DNA of 30,613 nucleotides from CAZQEZ01 sp964592475 (GTDB lineage Bacteria; Bacteroidota; Bacteroidia; Cytophagales; Cyclobacteriaceae). This document shows positions 8,592 to 16,670 of this stretch, piece by piece; within the stretch, counting starts at the first letter, position 1; every line of letters begins with the position of its first letter. The notes under the pieces were generated by a model. That model made no database searches and was not told the origin of the DNA. It was given only the letters and a program-made list of their open reading frames with translations. The stretch spans positions 1 through 30,613 of the forward strand of contig CAZQEZ010000048.1 in assembly GCA_964592475.1 (NCBI GenBank), written 5' to 3'. The translations under genes and the position numbers were made by a program.

Positions 8592-10432
8592 ACCTCAGTA
8601 TTTAAAATCTCCTTTACTTTAGCCTTTATTTCTTCTGCTTTGAAGGGTTGTCCCTGTATCTTGTTAAAACCCAAAATTGGCAGTAAGTATTTTGCCTGAA
8701 GTAGCATTTTCAACTGCCCCATGTTCATTTCTGGTACTAATATTTTATCAAATTGATGCAGTATTTCGCCCAGATTAGCCGGTAATGGATTTAAATAACG
8801 AAGGTGCAAATAGGAAACAGAAAAGCCATCTTTTTGCAAATCATCAAAAGCAGTTTTAATGGCGCCATAAGTGCTACCCCAGCCAATGACAAGAAGATTG
8901 CCTGACTGATGCCCTTCTACTTTTGCTAATGGAATATCGTTGGTTATATTGTCAATTTTCTTTTGACGCAATTCAACCATTTTCTGATGGTTCTCAGGGT
9001 CATGACTTACATTACCGGTTACATCTTGCTTTTCCAAACCACCTATTCTATGCTCCATGCCTTTCATGCCGGGAATTGCCCAATTGCGGGCGAGAGTTTC
9101 CGGGTTACGGCGGTATGGATTAAAATCATTGGGATCAGTGGCAAAATCAACGTTTAACTTTGGCAATTCATCTAAAGAAGGAACCCGCCAGGGCTCAGCC
9201 CCTTGTGCCAAATATCCGTCAGTGAGTAGAATGACGGGGGTCATATATTTCAGAGCAATTCTGGCCGCTTCAATCGTCATATGGAAACAGTCAGTTGAAG
9301 AAGCCGCCGCGATAACCGGCAGTGGAGCCTCCCCGTGCCTACCATGCACTGCCAGCAGCAAATCTGATTGTTCGGTTTTTGTAGGCAATCCTGTACTGGG
9401 CCCTGCTCGCTGCACATTTACAATTACCAAAGGCAGTTCGGTAATTATGGCCAAACCAATCGCTTCAATTTTAAGGGACAAGCCCGGACCGCTCGTGGTA
9501 GTAGCTGCCAGGCTTCCGCCAAATGCTGCTCCTATGGCACTTGTAATGCCTCCTATTTCATCTTCTGCCTGCAAATGCTTTACACCATATTGCTTATAGC
9601 CTGAGATGTATTGCAATATTTCGCTGGCAGGCGTAATTGGATAGGAGCCTAGAAACAAGGGTAGATTGGCTTTTTTAGCTGCAGCAACCAAACCGAGCGC
9701 CACTGCATGATTACCGGTAATATTTCGATAATAGCCTGGCTTTTGAGAAGCTGATGCTATTGTATATTGAGGCCCAAAATTTTCTTGATCTTCTGCAAAG
9801 TTCCACCCAGCTTCCAAAACGCGCAAATTGCTGGCCAACAGATCATTATTATTAGCAAACTTTTTCTCTATCCATCCAAAAGCTTTTTGTAGAGGAATGC
9901 CAAAAAGCCAATAGGTAATGCCTAAGGCAAAAATATTTTTCGTGCGCTCAATATGCTTTGAAGATAGTCCGGAACCAATTAATATCTCTTTTACCAGCTG
10001 ACTTATATCAAAAGAAAATAGCTGATAGTCATTTAGCACTTCTGAAGATAGCGGATTTTCATCCAACAGTGCCAATTTCAGATGTTTATCATTAAACCCT
10101 GCTTTATTTACTATCAATATGCCTCCTTTTTTCACCCTGGGTAAGTTTACCTTAAGTGACGAGGCATTCATTGCTACCAGCACGTCAATTTCATCGCCGG
10201 GAGTATGGATATTAGATGTTCCTAAATTAACCTGAAATGCACTAACACCATACAAGGTACCTTCCGGAGCCCTTACCTCAGAAGGATAATCCGGAAATGT
10301 ATTGATTTTAATACCAAGACTAGCCACCACATTGGCAAAAAAAGTGCCCGAGAGTTGCATACCATCACCGGAATCACCGGCAAATCGAACCACCGCACTT
10401 TCTATTTTATTGATAGTTTTATGTATATTCAT
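8588..10432 (-). CDS. korA: 2-oxoacid:ferredoxin oxidoreductase subunit alpha (gamma-alpha fusion)
   Basis: A 614-residue fusion in the order gamma then alpha. Residues ~14-200 are the gamma domain (VRFAGDSGDGMQLSG, FPDYPSEVRAPEGT). Residues ~235-610 are the alpha domain, with the substrate/ThDP interface motif GSYPITPASEIL and GGSLAATTTSGPGLSLK. Together with the beta subunit it makes an alpha2beta2-type enzyme. The alpha chain carries no ferredoxin domain, so clusters reside in KorB and electrons go to an external ferredoxin. It starts 21 nt after the dihydroorotate-dehydrogenase-like gene and overlaps korB by 4 nt, so the three are probably co-transcribed. An unrelated 180-codon frame on the other strand (9057-9599) is a shadow. 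Confidence 0.88.
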   Translation of the reverse strand: MNIHKTINKIESAVVRFAGDSGDGMQLSGTFFANVVASLGIKINTFPDYPSEVRAPEGTLYGVSAFQVNLGTSNIHTPGDEIDVLVAMNASSLKVNLPRVKKGGILIVNKAGFNDKHLKLALLDENPLSSEVLNDYQLFSFDISQLVKEILIGSGLSSKHIERTKNIFALGITYWLFGIPLQKAFGWIEKKFANNNDLLASNLRVLEAGWNFAEDQENFGPQYTIASASQKPGYYRNITGNHAVALGLVAAAKKANLPLFLGSYPITPASEILQYISGYKQYGVKHLQAEDEIGGITSAIGAAFGGSLAATTTSGPGLSLKIEAIGLAIITELPLVIVNVQRAGPSTGLPTKTEQSDLLLAVHGRHGEAPLPVIAAASSTDCFHMTIEAARIALKYMTPVILLTDGYLAQGAEPWRVPSLDELPKLNVDFATDPNDFNPYRRNPETLARNWAIPGMKGMEHRIGGLEKQDVTGNVSHDPENHQKMVELRQKKIDNITNDIPLAKVEGHQSGNLLVIGWGSTYGAIKTAFDDLQKDGFSVSYLHLRYLNPLPANLGEILHQFDKILVPEMNMGQLKMLLQAKYLLPILGFNKIQGQPFKAEEIKAKVKEILNTEV

Positions 10433-10453
10433 GGTTTATGAGATAACTATTTA

Positions 10454-11446
10454 TTACAACTTGTAATCGGTAAGTGCCTTCGTATATTGAGCTCTTTCGT
10501 ACTGCGCTGGATTTTGCACTCTTTCGTAACACATACTTCCAATCATCTGCTCAACCGATTCATATTCTTTGGTTTCCATCCATACCACTAATTGATCTTC
10601 AATTACTTTGAGATGCTCGATACCTTTCATCAGCAAAGTGGAATTAAGCATGGCAACATTTGCACCTACCATTAGCATCTTAATAACATCCAATGCCGAA
10701 TGAATGCCACTGGTGGCCGCTAAATCTGCATTGATCCTATCCTTTAATATGGCAATCCAGCGCATAGGCAAACGCATGGCAGATGAGCTGCTTAGCAATA
10801 CATTGGGAGTTACTTCCAATTCATCCAAATCTATATCTGGTTGATAAAAACGATTGAACATTACCAAGCCATCAGCACCCCCATCGGCTAGTCTTTTACC
10901 CATATTGGCCATGTTGCTAAAGTATGGACTTAATTTGATAGCCACTGGAATAGACACATTTGACTTCACGGCCTTTAAAATATCCAAATAGTTTTGCTCT
11001 ACTTCCTCACCGGTTTTGTTTAAATCGGTAGGTATATCATAAATATTCAATTCTAAGGCATCTGCTCCTGCTTGTTCCATTTGCTTAGCAAATTCTGTCC
11101 AACCTCCCAGTGAAGCCCCATTCAAACTTGGTATGATAGGAATATTTACGGCTTCTTTGCTTTTACGGATATGATTTAGATATTCTTCTGGCCCCAGGCG
11201 ATAATCATCCTGCTCCGGGAAGTAAGATAATGATTCGGCAAAGCTTTCAGTACCCGCCGTAGTATGATGGTGAAGCTCTCGTTGCTCCATATTTATTTGC
11301 TCCTCAAATAATGAATATAACACTACTGCAGAAGCACCAGCATCTTCCATTCTTTTAATATTGCTTACTTCTTCGGAAAGAGGGGAGGCAGAAACTACTA
11401 AAGGACTGCGAAGTGTTTTTCCAAGATATTTAGTTGTGAGATTCAT
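10454..11446 (-). CDS. Dihydroorotate dehydrogenase-like flavoprotein
   Basis: TIM-barrel FMN protein of the dihydroorotate-dehydrogenase-like family that is frequently found beside nifJ in Bacteroidota and other anaerobe-type gene sets. It begins MNLTTKYLGKTLRSPLVV and carries SASPLSEEVSNIKRMEDAGA, IPSLNGASLGGWTEFA, ALELNIYDIP, VAIKLSPYFSNM and the FMN-phosphate region ATSGIHSALDVIKMLMVGA. The frame extends 66 codons further upstream, but that part overlaps the end of nifJ and an intervening hairpin and has no family resemblance, so the ATG at 11446 is used (330 residues). The active-site base typical of genuine PyrD enzymes was not located with certainty, so a true pyrimidine role is doubtful. 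Context suggests a redox role linked to the two ferredoxin oxidoreductases. Confidence 0.8.
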   Translation of the reverse strand: MNLTTKYLGKTLRSPLVVSASPLSEEVSNIKRMEDAGASAVVLYSLFEEQINMEQRELHHHTTAGTESFAESLSYFPEQDDYRLGPEEYLNHIRKSKEAVNIPIIPSLNGASLGGWTEFAKQMEQAGADALELNIYDIPTDLNKTGEEVEQNYLDILKAVKSNVSIPVAIKLSPYFSNMANMGKRLADGGADGLVMFNRFYQPDIDLDELEVTPNVLLSSSSAMRLPMRWIAILKDRINADLAATSGIHSALDVIKMLMVGANVAMLNSTLLMKGIEHLKVIEDQLVVWMETKEYESVEQMIGSMCYERVQNPAQYERAQYTKALTDYKL

Positions 11447-11469
11447 ATTAACATTTTTTGATATTAAAA

Positions 11470-11519
11470 AACTAAAAAGAGAAAAAGAGAAAAAAAGGAA
11501 AGCCTGATCAGCCTTCCTT
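11470..11519 (-). terminator. Terminator-like hairpin between nifJ and the DHOD-like gene
   Basis: On the minus strand AAGGAAGGC and GCTTTCCTT (plus-strand 11495-11519) form nine pairs with one wobble around a 7-nt loop, followed by a T-rich run. It begins 10 nt after the nifJ stop and lies upstream of the next gene's start, so it may trim or attenuate downstream transcription rather than fully separate the genes. Confidence 0.75.
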
Positions 11520-11528
11520 ATGGTTTTT

Positions 11529-14500
11529 TTATTCTTCAGGATCCACCAGGTCGTCTGGTTCAAAACCTCTTTCTGCCATATATTTATATTGTTCAAAACG
11601 CTCCTTAACCATTTCCTGAGCTTGAGCATAATATTTTTTGGCAAGTTCAGGCTTACTCTTGGTTAGCATTTTAAACCTATTCTCCATATTTAAATACTCG
11701 GATAAAGGCATTTTAGGTTCTTTTGAGTCAAAGGTGAATGGATTTTCACTTGTGCCAATTTTGGCCGGATTGTATCGATACAGTAACCACTGACCGGAAT
11801 TTACAGCAGCTTTTTGGTGTTTCATTGGCTCTTCCATATTGATACCATGAGCAATACAGTGACTGTAGGCTATGATAATAGAAGGGCCGTCATAAGCTTC
11901 CGCCTCCAAAAATGCTTTCAAAGTATGGTCATCTTTTGCTCCCATGGCAACTGAAGCAACATATACAGAGCCATAAGACATTGCCATCAAACCGAGGTCT
12001 TTCTTACGGGTGGGTTTTCCACTTGCAGAAAATTTTGCAACTGCACTTAAGGGTGTAGCTTTTGAAGTCTGGCCTCCGGTATTTGAATAAACTTCCGTAT
12101 CAAGCACCAGGATATTCACATTTTTACCGGTGGCAATTACGTGATCAAGACCACCAAAGCCAATATCGTAAGCCCAGCCATCACCACCAATAATCCACAC
12201 ACTTTTCTTGCTTAAGTAATCGGCCACGTTTATCAGTCGCTTGGCTTTACTATCATTATTATTTTTTAAAATTTTCTTCAGCTTTTCTACACGATTTCGC
12301 TGCTCAAAAATACCGGGCTCATCAGACTGATCGGCATTGATAATTTCATCTTTCAGATCCGATGGAATAGCTCCATTCATCTCTTTCAAAAGATTTCTGG
12401 CTGCCTCCGTTTGCTTATCGATAGCTAATCTAAAACCAAGTCCAAATTCGGCATTGTCTTCAAAAAGAGAATTGGACCATGCCGGACCGCGACCATTTTC
12501 ATCTTTTGCCCATGGCGTAGTGGGTAAGTTGCCACCATAAATTGACGAACACCCAGTAGCGTTGGCAATTATAGCACGGTCACCAAACAACTGAGAAACA
12601 AGCTTCACATAAGGTGTCTCACCACAACCGGCACAAGCTCCACTAAATTCAAATAGCGGTCGCTGAAATTGTTGCGACCTGATATTGCCAGTATTTATAG
12701 CATTTCGATCAACTTCAGGCAACTTCAGGAAGTAATCCCAATTAGTTTTTTCTTGTTCCCGTAAAGGCAATTGCGCATGCATATTTAAAGCCTTTAAGCT
12801 AACGTTGGATTTATTTTTTACCGGGCAAACTTCAAAACAAACGCCACATCCGGTACAATCTTCAGGAGCTATCTGCAATACATAACGCATCCCTTTAAAG
12901 TTTTTGTCCTTAGCGGGTGCCGACTTGAAAGATTCCGGTGCGTCTGCTAATTGTTCTTCGCTTATTACTTTTTGTCGAATAGTTGCGTGAGGACAAACCA
13001 TAGAACACTTACCACATTGAATACAAATACTTTCATCCCACACCGGTATTTGTAGCGCAATATTCCTTTTTTCATATTGAGCAGTTGCGATTGGGAATGT
13101 TCCATCTGCCGGGAAACAACTCACCGGCAAATCATCGCCTCTACCAGCAATTATTTCGCCCAATACATCTTTTACAAATTGAGGGGCCTCAGCCGGTACA
13201 GGCTCTTGCACTTCATATTCGCTTGATACTTGCTGTGGAATCTCAATCATATGTAAATGCTCAAGCGTATTGTCTACTGCCTGTAAATTCATATTTACAA
13301 TGTGATCTCCCTTACGACCATATGTTTTTTTGATAGAATCTTTAATAGCTGTAATGGCTTCCTCGCGGGGTAGAACTCCTGAAATGGCAAAAAAGCATGT
13401 TTGCATTACCGTATTTATTCGACGACCCATGCCACTGTCCTCCGCTACCTTTTGCGCGTTGATGGCGTAAAGATTAATATTTCTATCAATAATGGTTTTT
13501 TGCATGGAGATTGGCAGGCTTTCCCATACTTGCTCTTTTTCAAAAGGCGTATTTAGTAAAAATGTGCCGTCTGAAACGAGATTAGAAATCATGTCTAGTT
13601 TTTCCAGAAATGAATTTTGATGACAAGCTACAAAATTTGCCTTGGTGATCAAATATGGTGAATGAATTTTTTCCGGACCAAAACGCAAGTGTGAAACCGT
13701 GAGAGCACCAGCTTTTTTGGAATCATATACAAAATAACCTTGAGCATAATTATCGGTATTTTCTCCAATAATTTTGATTGAGTTTTTATTTGCACCCACG
13801 GTACCATCGGATCCTAGCCCGTAAAACATTGCCCTTACAACTTTATCAGATTCGATATCATATTCACGATCAAATGATAAGCTTGTGTTGAATACGTCAT
13901 CATTAATACCAATTGTAAAATGATTTTTAGGTTTGTCCTGGCTCAGGTTTTCATAAATTGCTTTTACCATAGCAGGAGTAAACTCTTTGGATGATAACCC
14001 AAACCGGCCCCCGATAATGCGGGGCATTTGCTGCAAACCGCCAAACCCATCGATCATAGCCTCGGAAATGGCATTAACTACATCCAGGTAAAGCGGCTCA
14101 CCATTGGCACCAGGCTCTTTAGTCCTATCCAGTACTGCTAATTTTTTCACGGTATTTGGCAATGCCTCCACAAATTTCTCCATTTCAAATGGACGATACA
14201 GCCGTATTTTCAAAAGACCTACTTTTTCGCCTTGCTCCATCAGCTTATCTACCGTCTGATGTATTGTTTCACAGCCTGAAGCCATGGCAATTACCACTCT
14301 TTCAGCTTCAGGATGTCCATGATATTCATAGATATGATATTGACGACCCGTCAACTGAGCGAACTTATCCATTTGCTCTTGCACAATTTGAGGGCAGGCC
14401 TGATAGAATAAATTGTTGGCTTCTCTATTTTGAAAAAACACGTCAGGGTTTTGTGCAGTACCTCTAATGCACGGATGATCGGGCGATAATGAGCGATCCC

Positions 14501-15113
14501 GATGAGCTTTAACCATATCGTCAGTAATGATTTCTCGCATGATATCATCAGAAATCAACTCGATTTTTGAGACTTCGTGTGAAGTACGGAAACCATCGAA
14601 AAAATGGAGGAAAGGCACCCTGGAAAGTAAAGTTGAAGCTTGTGATATTAACGCAAAATCCATAACCTCTTGCACCGATGCTGCACCTAAAAAGGCGAAT
14701 CCTGTGCCTCTGGCAGACATAATATCGCTATGGTCGCCAAATATTGACAATGCATGAGTAGCCAAGGATCTGGCCGAAATATTAAAAACGGTAGCGGTAA
14801 GCTCACCGGCTATCTTAAACATGTTGGGTATTTTGAGCAATAGGCCTTGCGATGCAGTAAATGTGGTAGTAAGTGCACCAGCTTGTAAGGAGCCATGAAC
14901 AGCACCAGCTGCGCCACCTTCACTTTGCATTTCACAAACTTCTGGTATTTCTCCCCATATGTTTTTTAAGCCTTTAGCAGACCATTCATCGGCCCACTCG
15001 CCCATATTGGAAGATGGCGTGATGGGATAAATTGCGCACACTTCGTTTACCCTGTATGCTACATAAGCCGCCGCCTCGTTTCCATCTATAGTGACAAAAT
15101 TTTTATCGTTCAT
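11529..15113 (-). CDS. nifJ: Pyruvate:ferredoxin (flavodoxin) oxidoreductase
   Basis: Homodimeric single-chain PFOR, 1194 residues, the normal length. It interconverts pyruvate + CoA and acetyl-CoA + CO2 with reduction of ferredoxin. The N-terminal substrate/ThDP domain carries CAIYPITPSSNMGEW and TTTFTASQGLLL. The ferredoxin-type domain carries Cys697/700/703/707 (CIQCGKCSMVCP) and Cys753/756/759/763 (CTGCGVCFEVCP) for two [4Fe-4S] clusters. The proximal-cluster ligands are Cys827, Cys830 and Cys855, spaced 3 and 28 as in the Desulfovibrio enzyme, plus the cysteine of YSHCIAHG near the C-terminus. The ThDP-binding segment is GGDGWAYDIGFGGLDH ... NTGGQTSKATP. All expected residues are present. 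It lies 27 nt downstream of ribE and is followed by a terminator-like hairpin. Confidence 0.96.
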   Translation of the reverse strand: MNDKNFVTIDGNEAAAYVAYRVNEVCAIYPITPSSNMGEWADEWSAKGLKNIWGEIPEVCEMQSEGGAAGAVHGSLQAGALTTTFTASQGLLLKIPNMFKIAGELTATVFNISARSLATHALSIFGDHSDIMSARGTGFAFLGAASVQEVMDFALISQASTLLSRVPFLHFFDGFRTSHEVSKIELISDDIMREIITDDMVKAHRDRSLSPDHPCIRGTAQNPDVFFQNREANNLFYQACPQIVQEQMDKFAQLTGRQYHIYEYHGHPEAERVVIAMASGCETIHQTVDKLMEQGEKVGLLKIRLYRPFEMEKFVEALPNTVKKLAVLDRTKEPGANGEPLYLDVVNAISEAMIDGFGGLQQMPRIIGGRFGLSSKEFTPAMVKAIYENLSQDKPKNHFTIGINDDVFNTSLSFDREYDIESDKVVRAMFYGLGSDGTVGANKNSIKIIGENTDNYAQGYFVYDSKKAGALTVSHLRFGPEKIHSPYLITKANFVACHQNSFLEKLDMISNLVSDGTFLLNTPFEKEQVWESLPISMQKTIIDRNINLYAINAQKVAEDSGMGRRINTVMQTCFFAISGVLPREEAITAIKDSIKKTYGRKGDHIVNMNLQAVDNTLEHLHMIEIPQQVSSEYEVQEPVPAEAPQFVKDVLGEIIAGRGDDLPVSCFPADGTFPIATAQYEKRNIALQIPVWDESICIQCGKCSMVCPHATIRQKVISEEQLADAPESFKSAPAKDKNFKGMRYVLQIAPEDCTGCGVCFEVCPVKNKSNVSLKALNMHAQLPLREQEKTNWDYFLKLPEVDRNAINTGNIRSQQFQRPLFEFSGACAGCGETPYVKLVSQLFGDRAIIANATGCSSIYGGNLPTTPWAKDENGRGPAWSNSLFEDNAEFGLGFRLAIDKQTEAARNLLKEMNGAIPSDLKDEIINADQSDEPGIFEQRNRVEKLKKILKNNNDSKAKRLINVADYLSKKSVWIIGGDGWAYDIGFGGLDHVIATGKNVNILVLDTEVYSNTGGQTSKATPLSAVAKFSASGKPTRKKDLGLMAMSYGSVYVASVAMGAKDDHTLKAFLEAEAYDGPSIIIAYSHCIAHGINMEEPMKHQKAAVNSGQWLLYRYNPAKIGTSENPFTFDSKEPKMPLSEYLNMENRFKMLTKSKPELAKKYYAQAQEMVKERFEQYKYMAERGFEPDDLVDPEE

Positions 15114-15140
15114 CCTGGAATATTTTTAAATGGTAAATTA

Positions 15141-15764
15141 TTACTGTTTTATTTTTGCTTTCAGGTAATCAGCATAGCCCGAATCAAACAACCGTTGGAT
15201 ATATTTTCCAATTACATCAAATTCAAGATTGACTTTACTACCTTCTTTTAAATACTTAAAATTGGTAACCTGATAAGTATGCGGAATAATAGTGACTGTG
15301 AACTTACCAGGTTGCAGGGTGTTAAAAACCGTGAGACTTACTCCATTAATACACACAGAACCTTTTTCTACCAGAAAGTTTCCTGCTGCCGGGTCAAAAA
15401 CAAAGTCGTAAAGCCAGCTACCTTCCATTTCTTCTACCTTGGTACAGGTGCCTGTTTGATCTACATGCCCTTGTACAATATGACCATCAAATCGATAATC
15501 TGCAGCCATGCTACGCTCTAGATTTACTTCATCACCAACAGACAATAAGCCCAGATTTGATTTTTTAAGGGTTTCGTCAACTGCAGTTACCTGAAATGTG
15601 TCGTCTTCAATACCCGTAATGGTAAGGCATACACCATTATGAGATACACTTACGTTTACCGCTAATTCGCGAGCAAATGGAGCTTCGATGGAAAAATTGG
15701 TATTGGAACCAACTTTATCTATATTTTTTACTATTCCTACAGATTCTACTATTCCGGTAAACAT
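15141..15764 (-). CDS. ribE: Riboflavin synthase alpha chain
   Basis: Dismutates two 6,7-dimethyl-8-ribityllumazines to riboflavin and the pyrimidinedione, the last step of riboflavin synthesis. The N-terminus MFTGIVESVGIV is diagnostic. The protein (207 residues, normal) is two homologous lumazine-binding barrels. The first carries VSHNGVCLTITGI, the second begins near FDGHIVQGHVDQTGT and carries VCINGVSLTVFN. A short C-terminal helix (LFDSGYADYLKAK) is the usual trimerisation segment. It is the first gene of the leftward cluster and nifJ follows after 27 nt, so flavin synthesis is transcribed with the PFOR gene. A promoter candidate lies ~100 nt upstream. The same gene is called ribC in some species. 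Confidence 0.93.
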   Translation of the reverse strand: MFTGIVESVGIVKNIDKVGSNTNFSIEAPFARELAVNVSVSHNGVCLTITGIEDDTFQVTAVDETLKKSNLGLLSVGDEVNLERSMAADYRFDGHIVQGHVDQTGTCTKVEEMEGSWLYDFVFDPAAGNFLVEKGSVCINGVSLTVFNTLQPGKFTVTIIPHTYQVTNFKYLKEGSKVNLEFDVIGKYIQRLFDSGYADYLKAKIKQ

Positions 15765-15866
15765 AAACTTTTCTAGTAATTAATATCCTATTTGACGTTT
15801 ATAACCGCTGAAAAATTTAGGCCATTGGTTTTTAACATCATGAGTAAAATTAGGTATACGATTATA

Positions 15867-15897
15867 CAAATAATATGATTTAAATCAGGTTTGCAAA
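15867..15897 (-). promoter_or_regulatory. Candidate promoter for the ribE-nifJ cluster
   Basis: On the minus strand, TTTG (15897-15894), a 19-nt spacer, then ATTATTTG (15874-15867). This fits the Bacteroidota primary-sigma pattern TTTG-N19-21-TAnnTTTG in the -33 element, the spacing and the terminal TTTG, but the TA of the -7 element is inverted. It is about 100 nt from the ribE start. Confidence 0.35.
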
Positions 15898-16099
15898 AAA
15901 ACGAAAATAACACTTAAACAAATACAATTTTACTGCAGCTAATATTATTACCAAATGCTTCACTTTGATCAACAAATATATTTAGGGGTTATGCAGGTTT
16001 ATAGTAGTATAGTCCAGAAATGGAAATAATTAATAAGATTAACTTATAAAATATAAAATATTCCAAATACTTAAATATTGTTTTAAATTACACTTCTTT

Positions 16100-16116
16100 T
16101 TTAGAATAATTCTAAA
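16100..16116. promoter_or_regulatory. Fur/PerR-type 7-1-7 palindrome upstream of the ferredoxin
   Basis: TTTAGAAT-A-ATTCTAAA is a perfect 17-bp palindrome around a single central base. The inner 15 bases match the PerR consensus TTATAATNATTATAA at 12 of 14 defined positions and share the 7-1-7 layout of Fur-family boxes. It lies 33 bp upstream of the ferredoxin -33 element in the divergent ribE/ferredoxin spacer. The regulator is inferred from the box alone. Confidence 0.45.
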
Positions 16117-16133
16117 TTGACCTGCAATAACGT

Positions 16134-16164
16134 AAAATGGCGATCAGCTTTTGTAAGCCATTTT
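16134..16164. repeat. 8-bp inverted repeat spanning the ferredoxin -33 element
   Basis: AAAATGGC (16134-16141) and GCCATTTT (16157-16164) are perfect reverse complements around 15 nt that contain the TTTG of the promoter (16150-16153). Position over the -33 box suggests an operator. A terminator is less likely because no upstream rightward gene exists. Confidence 0.5.
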
Positions 16165-16181
16165 TAAAAACCATATTTTTG
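16150..16181 (+). promoter_or_regulatory. Consensus Bacteroidota promoter of the ferredoxin gene
   Basis: TTTG (16150-16153), exactly 20 nt, then TATTTTTG (16174-16181) is a full match to TTTG-N19-21-TAnnTTTG. Transcription would start near 16188, giving a leader of about 40 nt that contains the Shine-Dalgarno site. Confidence 0.65.
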
Positions 16182-16216
16182 ATTTTTGAAAGTATATAAT
16201 TCTATTAATTTATAAA

Positions 16217-16224
16217 AAGGAGGT
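16217..16224 (+). promoter_or_regulatory. Strong Shine-Dalgarno site of the ferredoxin gene
   Basis: AAGGAGGT sits 4 nt before the ATG at 16229 and is complementary to the canonical 16S 3' end. Bacteroidota genes rarely use such sites, and none of the other starts in the window shows one, so it stands out and fixes the start codon. Confidence 0.8.
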
Positions 16225-16228
16225 AAAA

Positions 16229-16573
16229 ATGGCATTAATAATAACTGATGATTGTATCAACTGCGGTGCTTGCGAAACTGAATGCCCAAACACAGCTATA
16301 TATGAAGGTGAAACTAGTTGGACCTATGCTGATGGCACTAATCTAACTGGTAATGTCAATATTGACGGTCAAAGTGTAGATGCTGATGAGGAATTAGACG
16401 CACTTTCTGATGAGTTTTTCTTTATAGTACCAGGCAAGTGCTCAGAATGTATAGGCTTCCATGAGGAACCTCAATGCGCGGCTGTATGCCCTGAAGATTG
16501 CTGTGTACCTGATCCGGATCACAAAGAATCGGAAGAAGAGCTACAAGCTAAAGTAGATTTGCTTCATGGCTAG
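16229..16573 (+). CDS. Alvin-type 2[4Fe-4S] ferredoxin with an internal insertion
   Basis: Small acidic electron carrier, 114 residues. Cluster motif one is C9-x2-C12-x2-C15-x3-C19-P; motif two is C71-x2-C74-x8-C83-x3-C87-P. The x8 spacing and the C-terminal helix (DPDHKESEEELQAKVDLL) identify the Allochromatium vinosum (Alvin/YfhL) type, normally ~82 residues. The extra length is an acidic segment at about residues 28-62 between the two motifs. Cys91 and Cys92 are additional. It is the natural electron acceptor/donor for the PFOR and 2-oxoacid oxidoreductase encoded leftward from the same spacer. It has its own promoter, a candidate Fur-family box, a strong Shine-Dalgarno and a terminator, so it appears to be a separately controlled, highly expressed unit. 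Confidence 0.92.
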   Translation: MALIITDDCINCGACETECPNTAIYEGETSWTYADGTNLTGNVNIDGQSVDADEELDALSDEFFFIVPGKCSECIGFHEEPQCAAVCPEDCCVPDPDHKESEEELQAKVDLLHG

Positions 16574-16602
16574 TACATTGTAAAAGTATTCAATTGTATT
16601 AA

Positions 16603-16636
16603 AAAGAAAAAGCCACCACCAGGTCGCTTTTTCTTT
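16603..16636. terminator. Bidirectional terminator, ferredoxin versus TPR-like gene
   Basis: AAAGAAAAAGC (16603-16613) and GCTTTTTCTTT (16626-16636) form an 11-bp perfect stem with a 12-nt loop. A- and T-rich arms give U-runs in both directions, and it lies between two convergent genes. Confidence 0.85.
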
Positions 16637-16670
16637 AAGGGTATATTTACAAGGTTTATTATTCTATTGT

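Noticed and set aside
9057..9599. 180-codon plus-strand frame
   Set aside because: Lies entirely inside korA on the opposite strand, cysteine- and proline-rich with no family resemblance; a shadow of a conserved gene.
11447..11644. N-terminal 66-residue extension of the DHOD-like protein
   Set aside because: It overlaps nifJ and a terminator hairpin, and the family starts at MNLTTKYLG.
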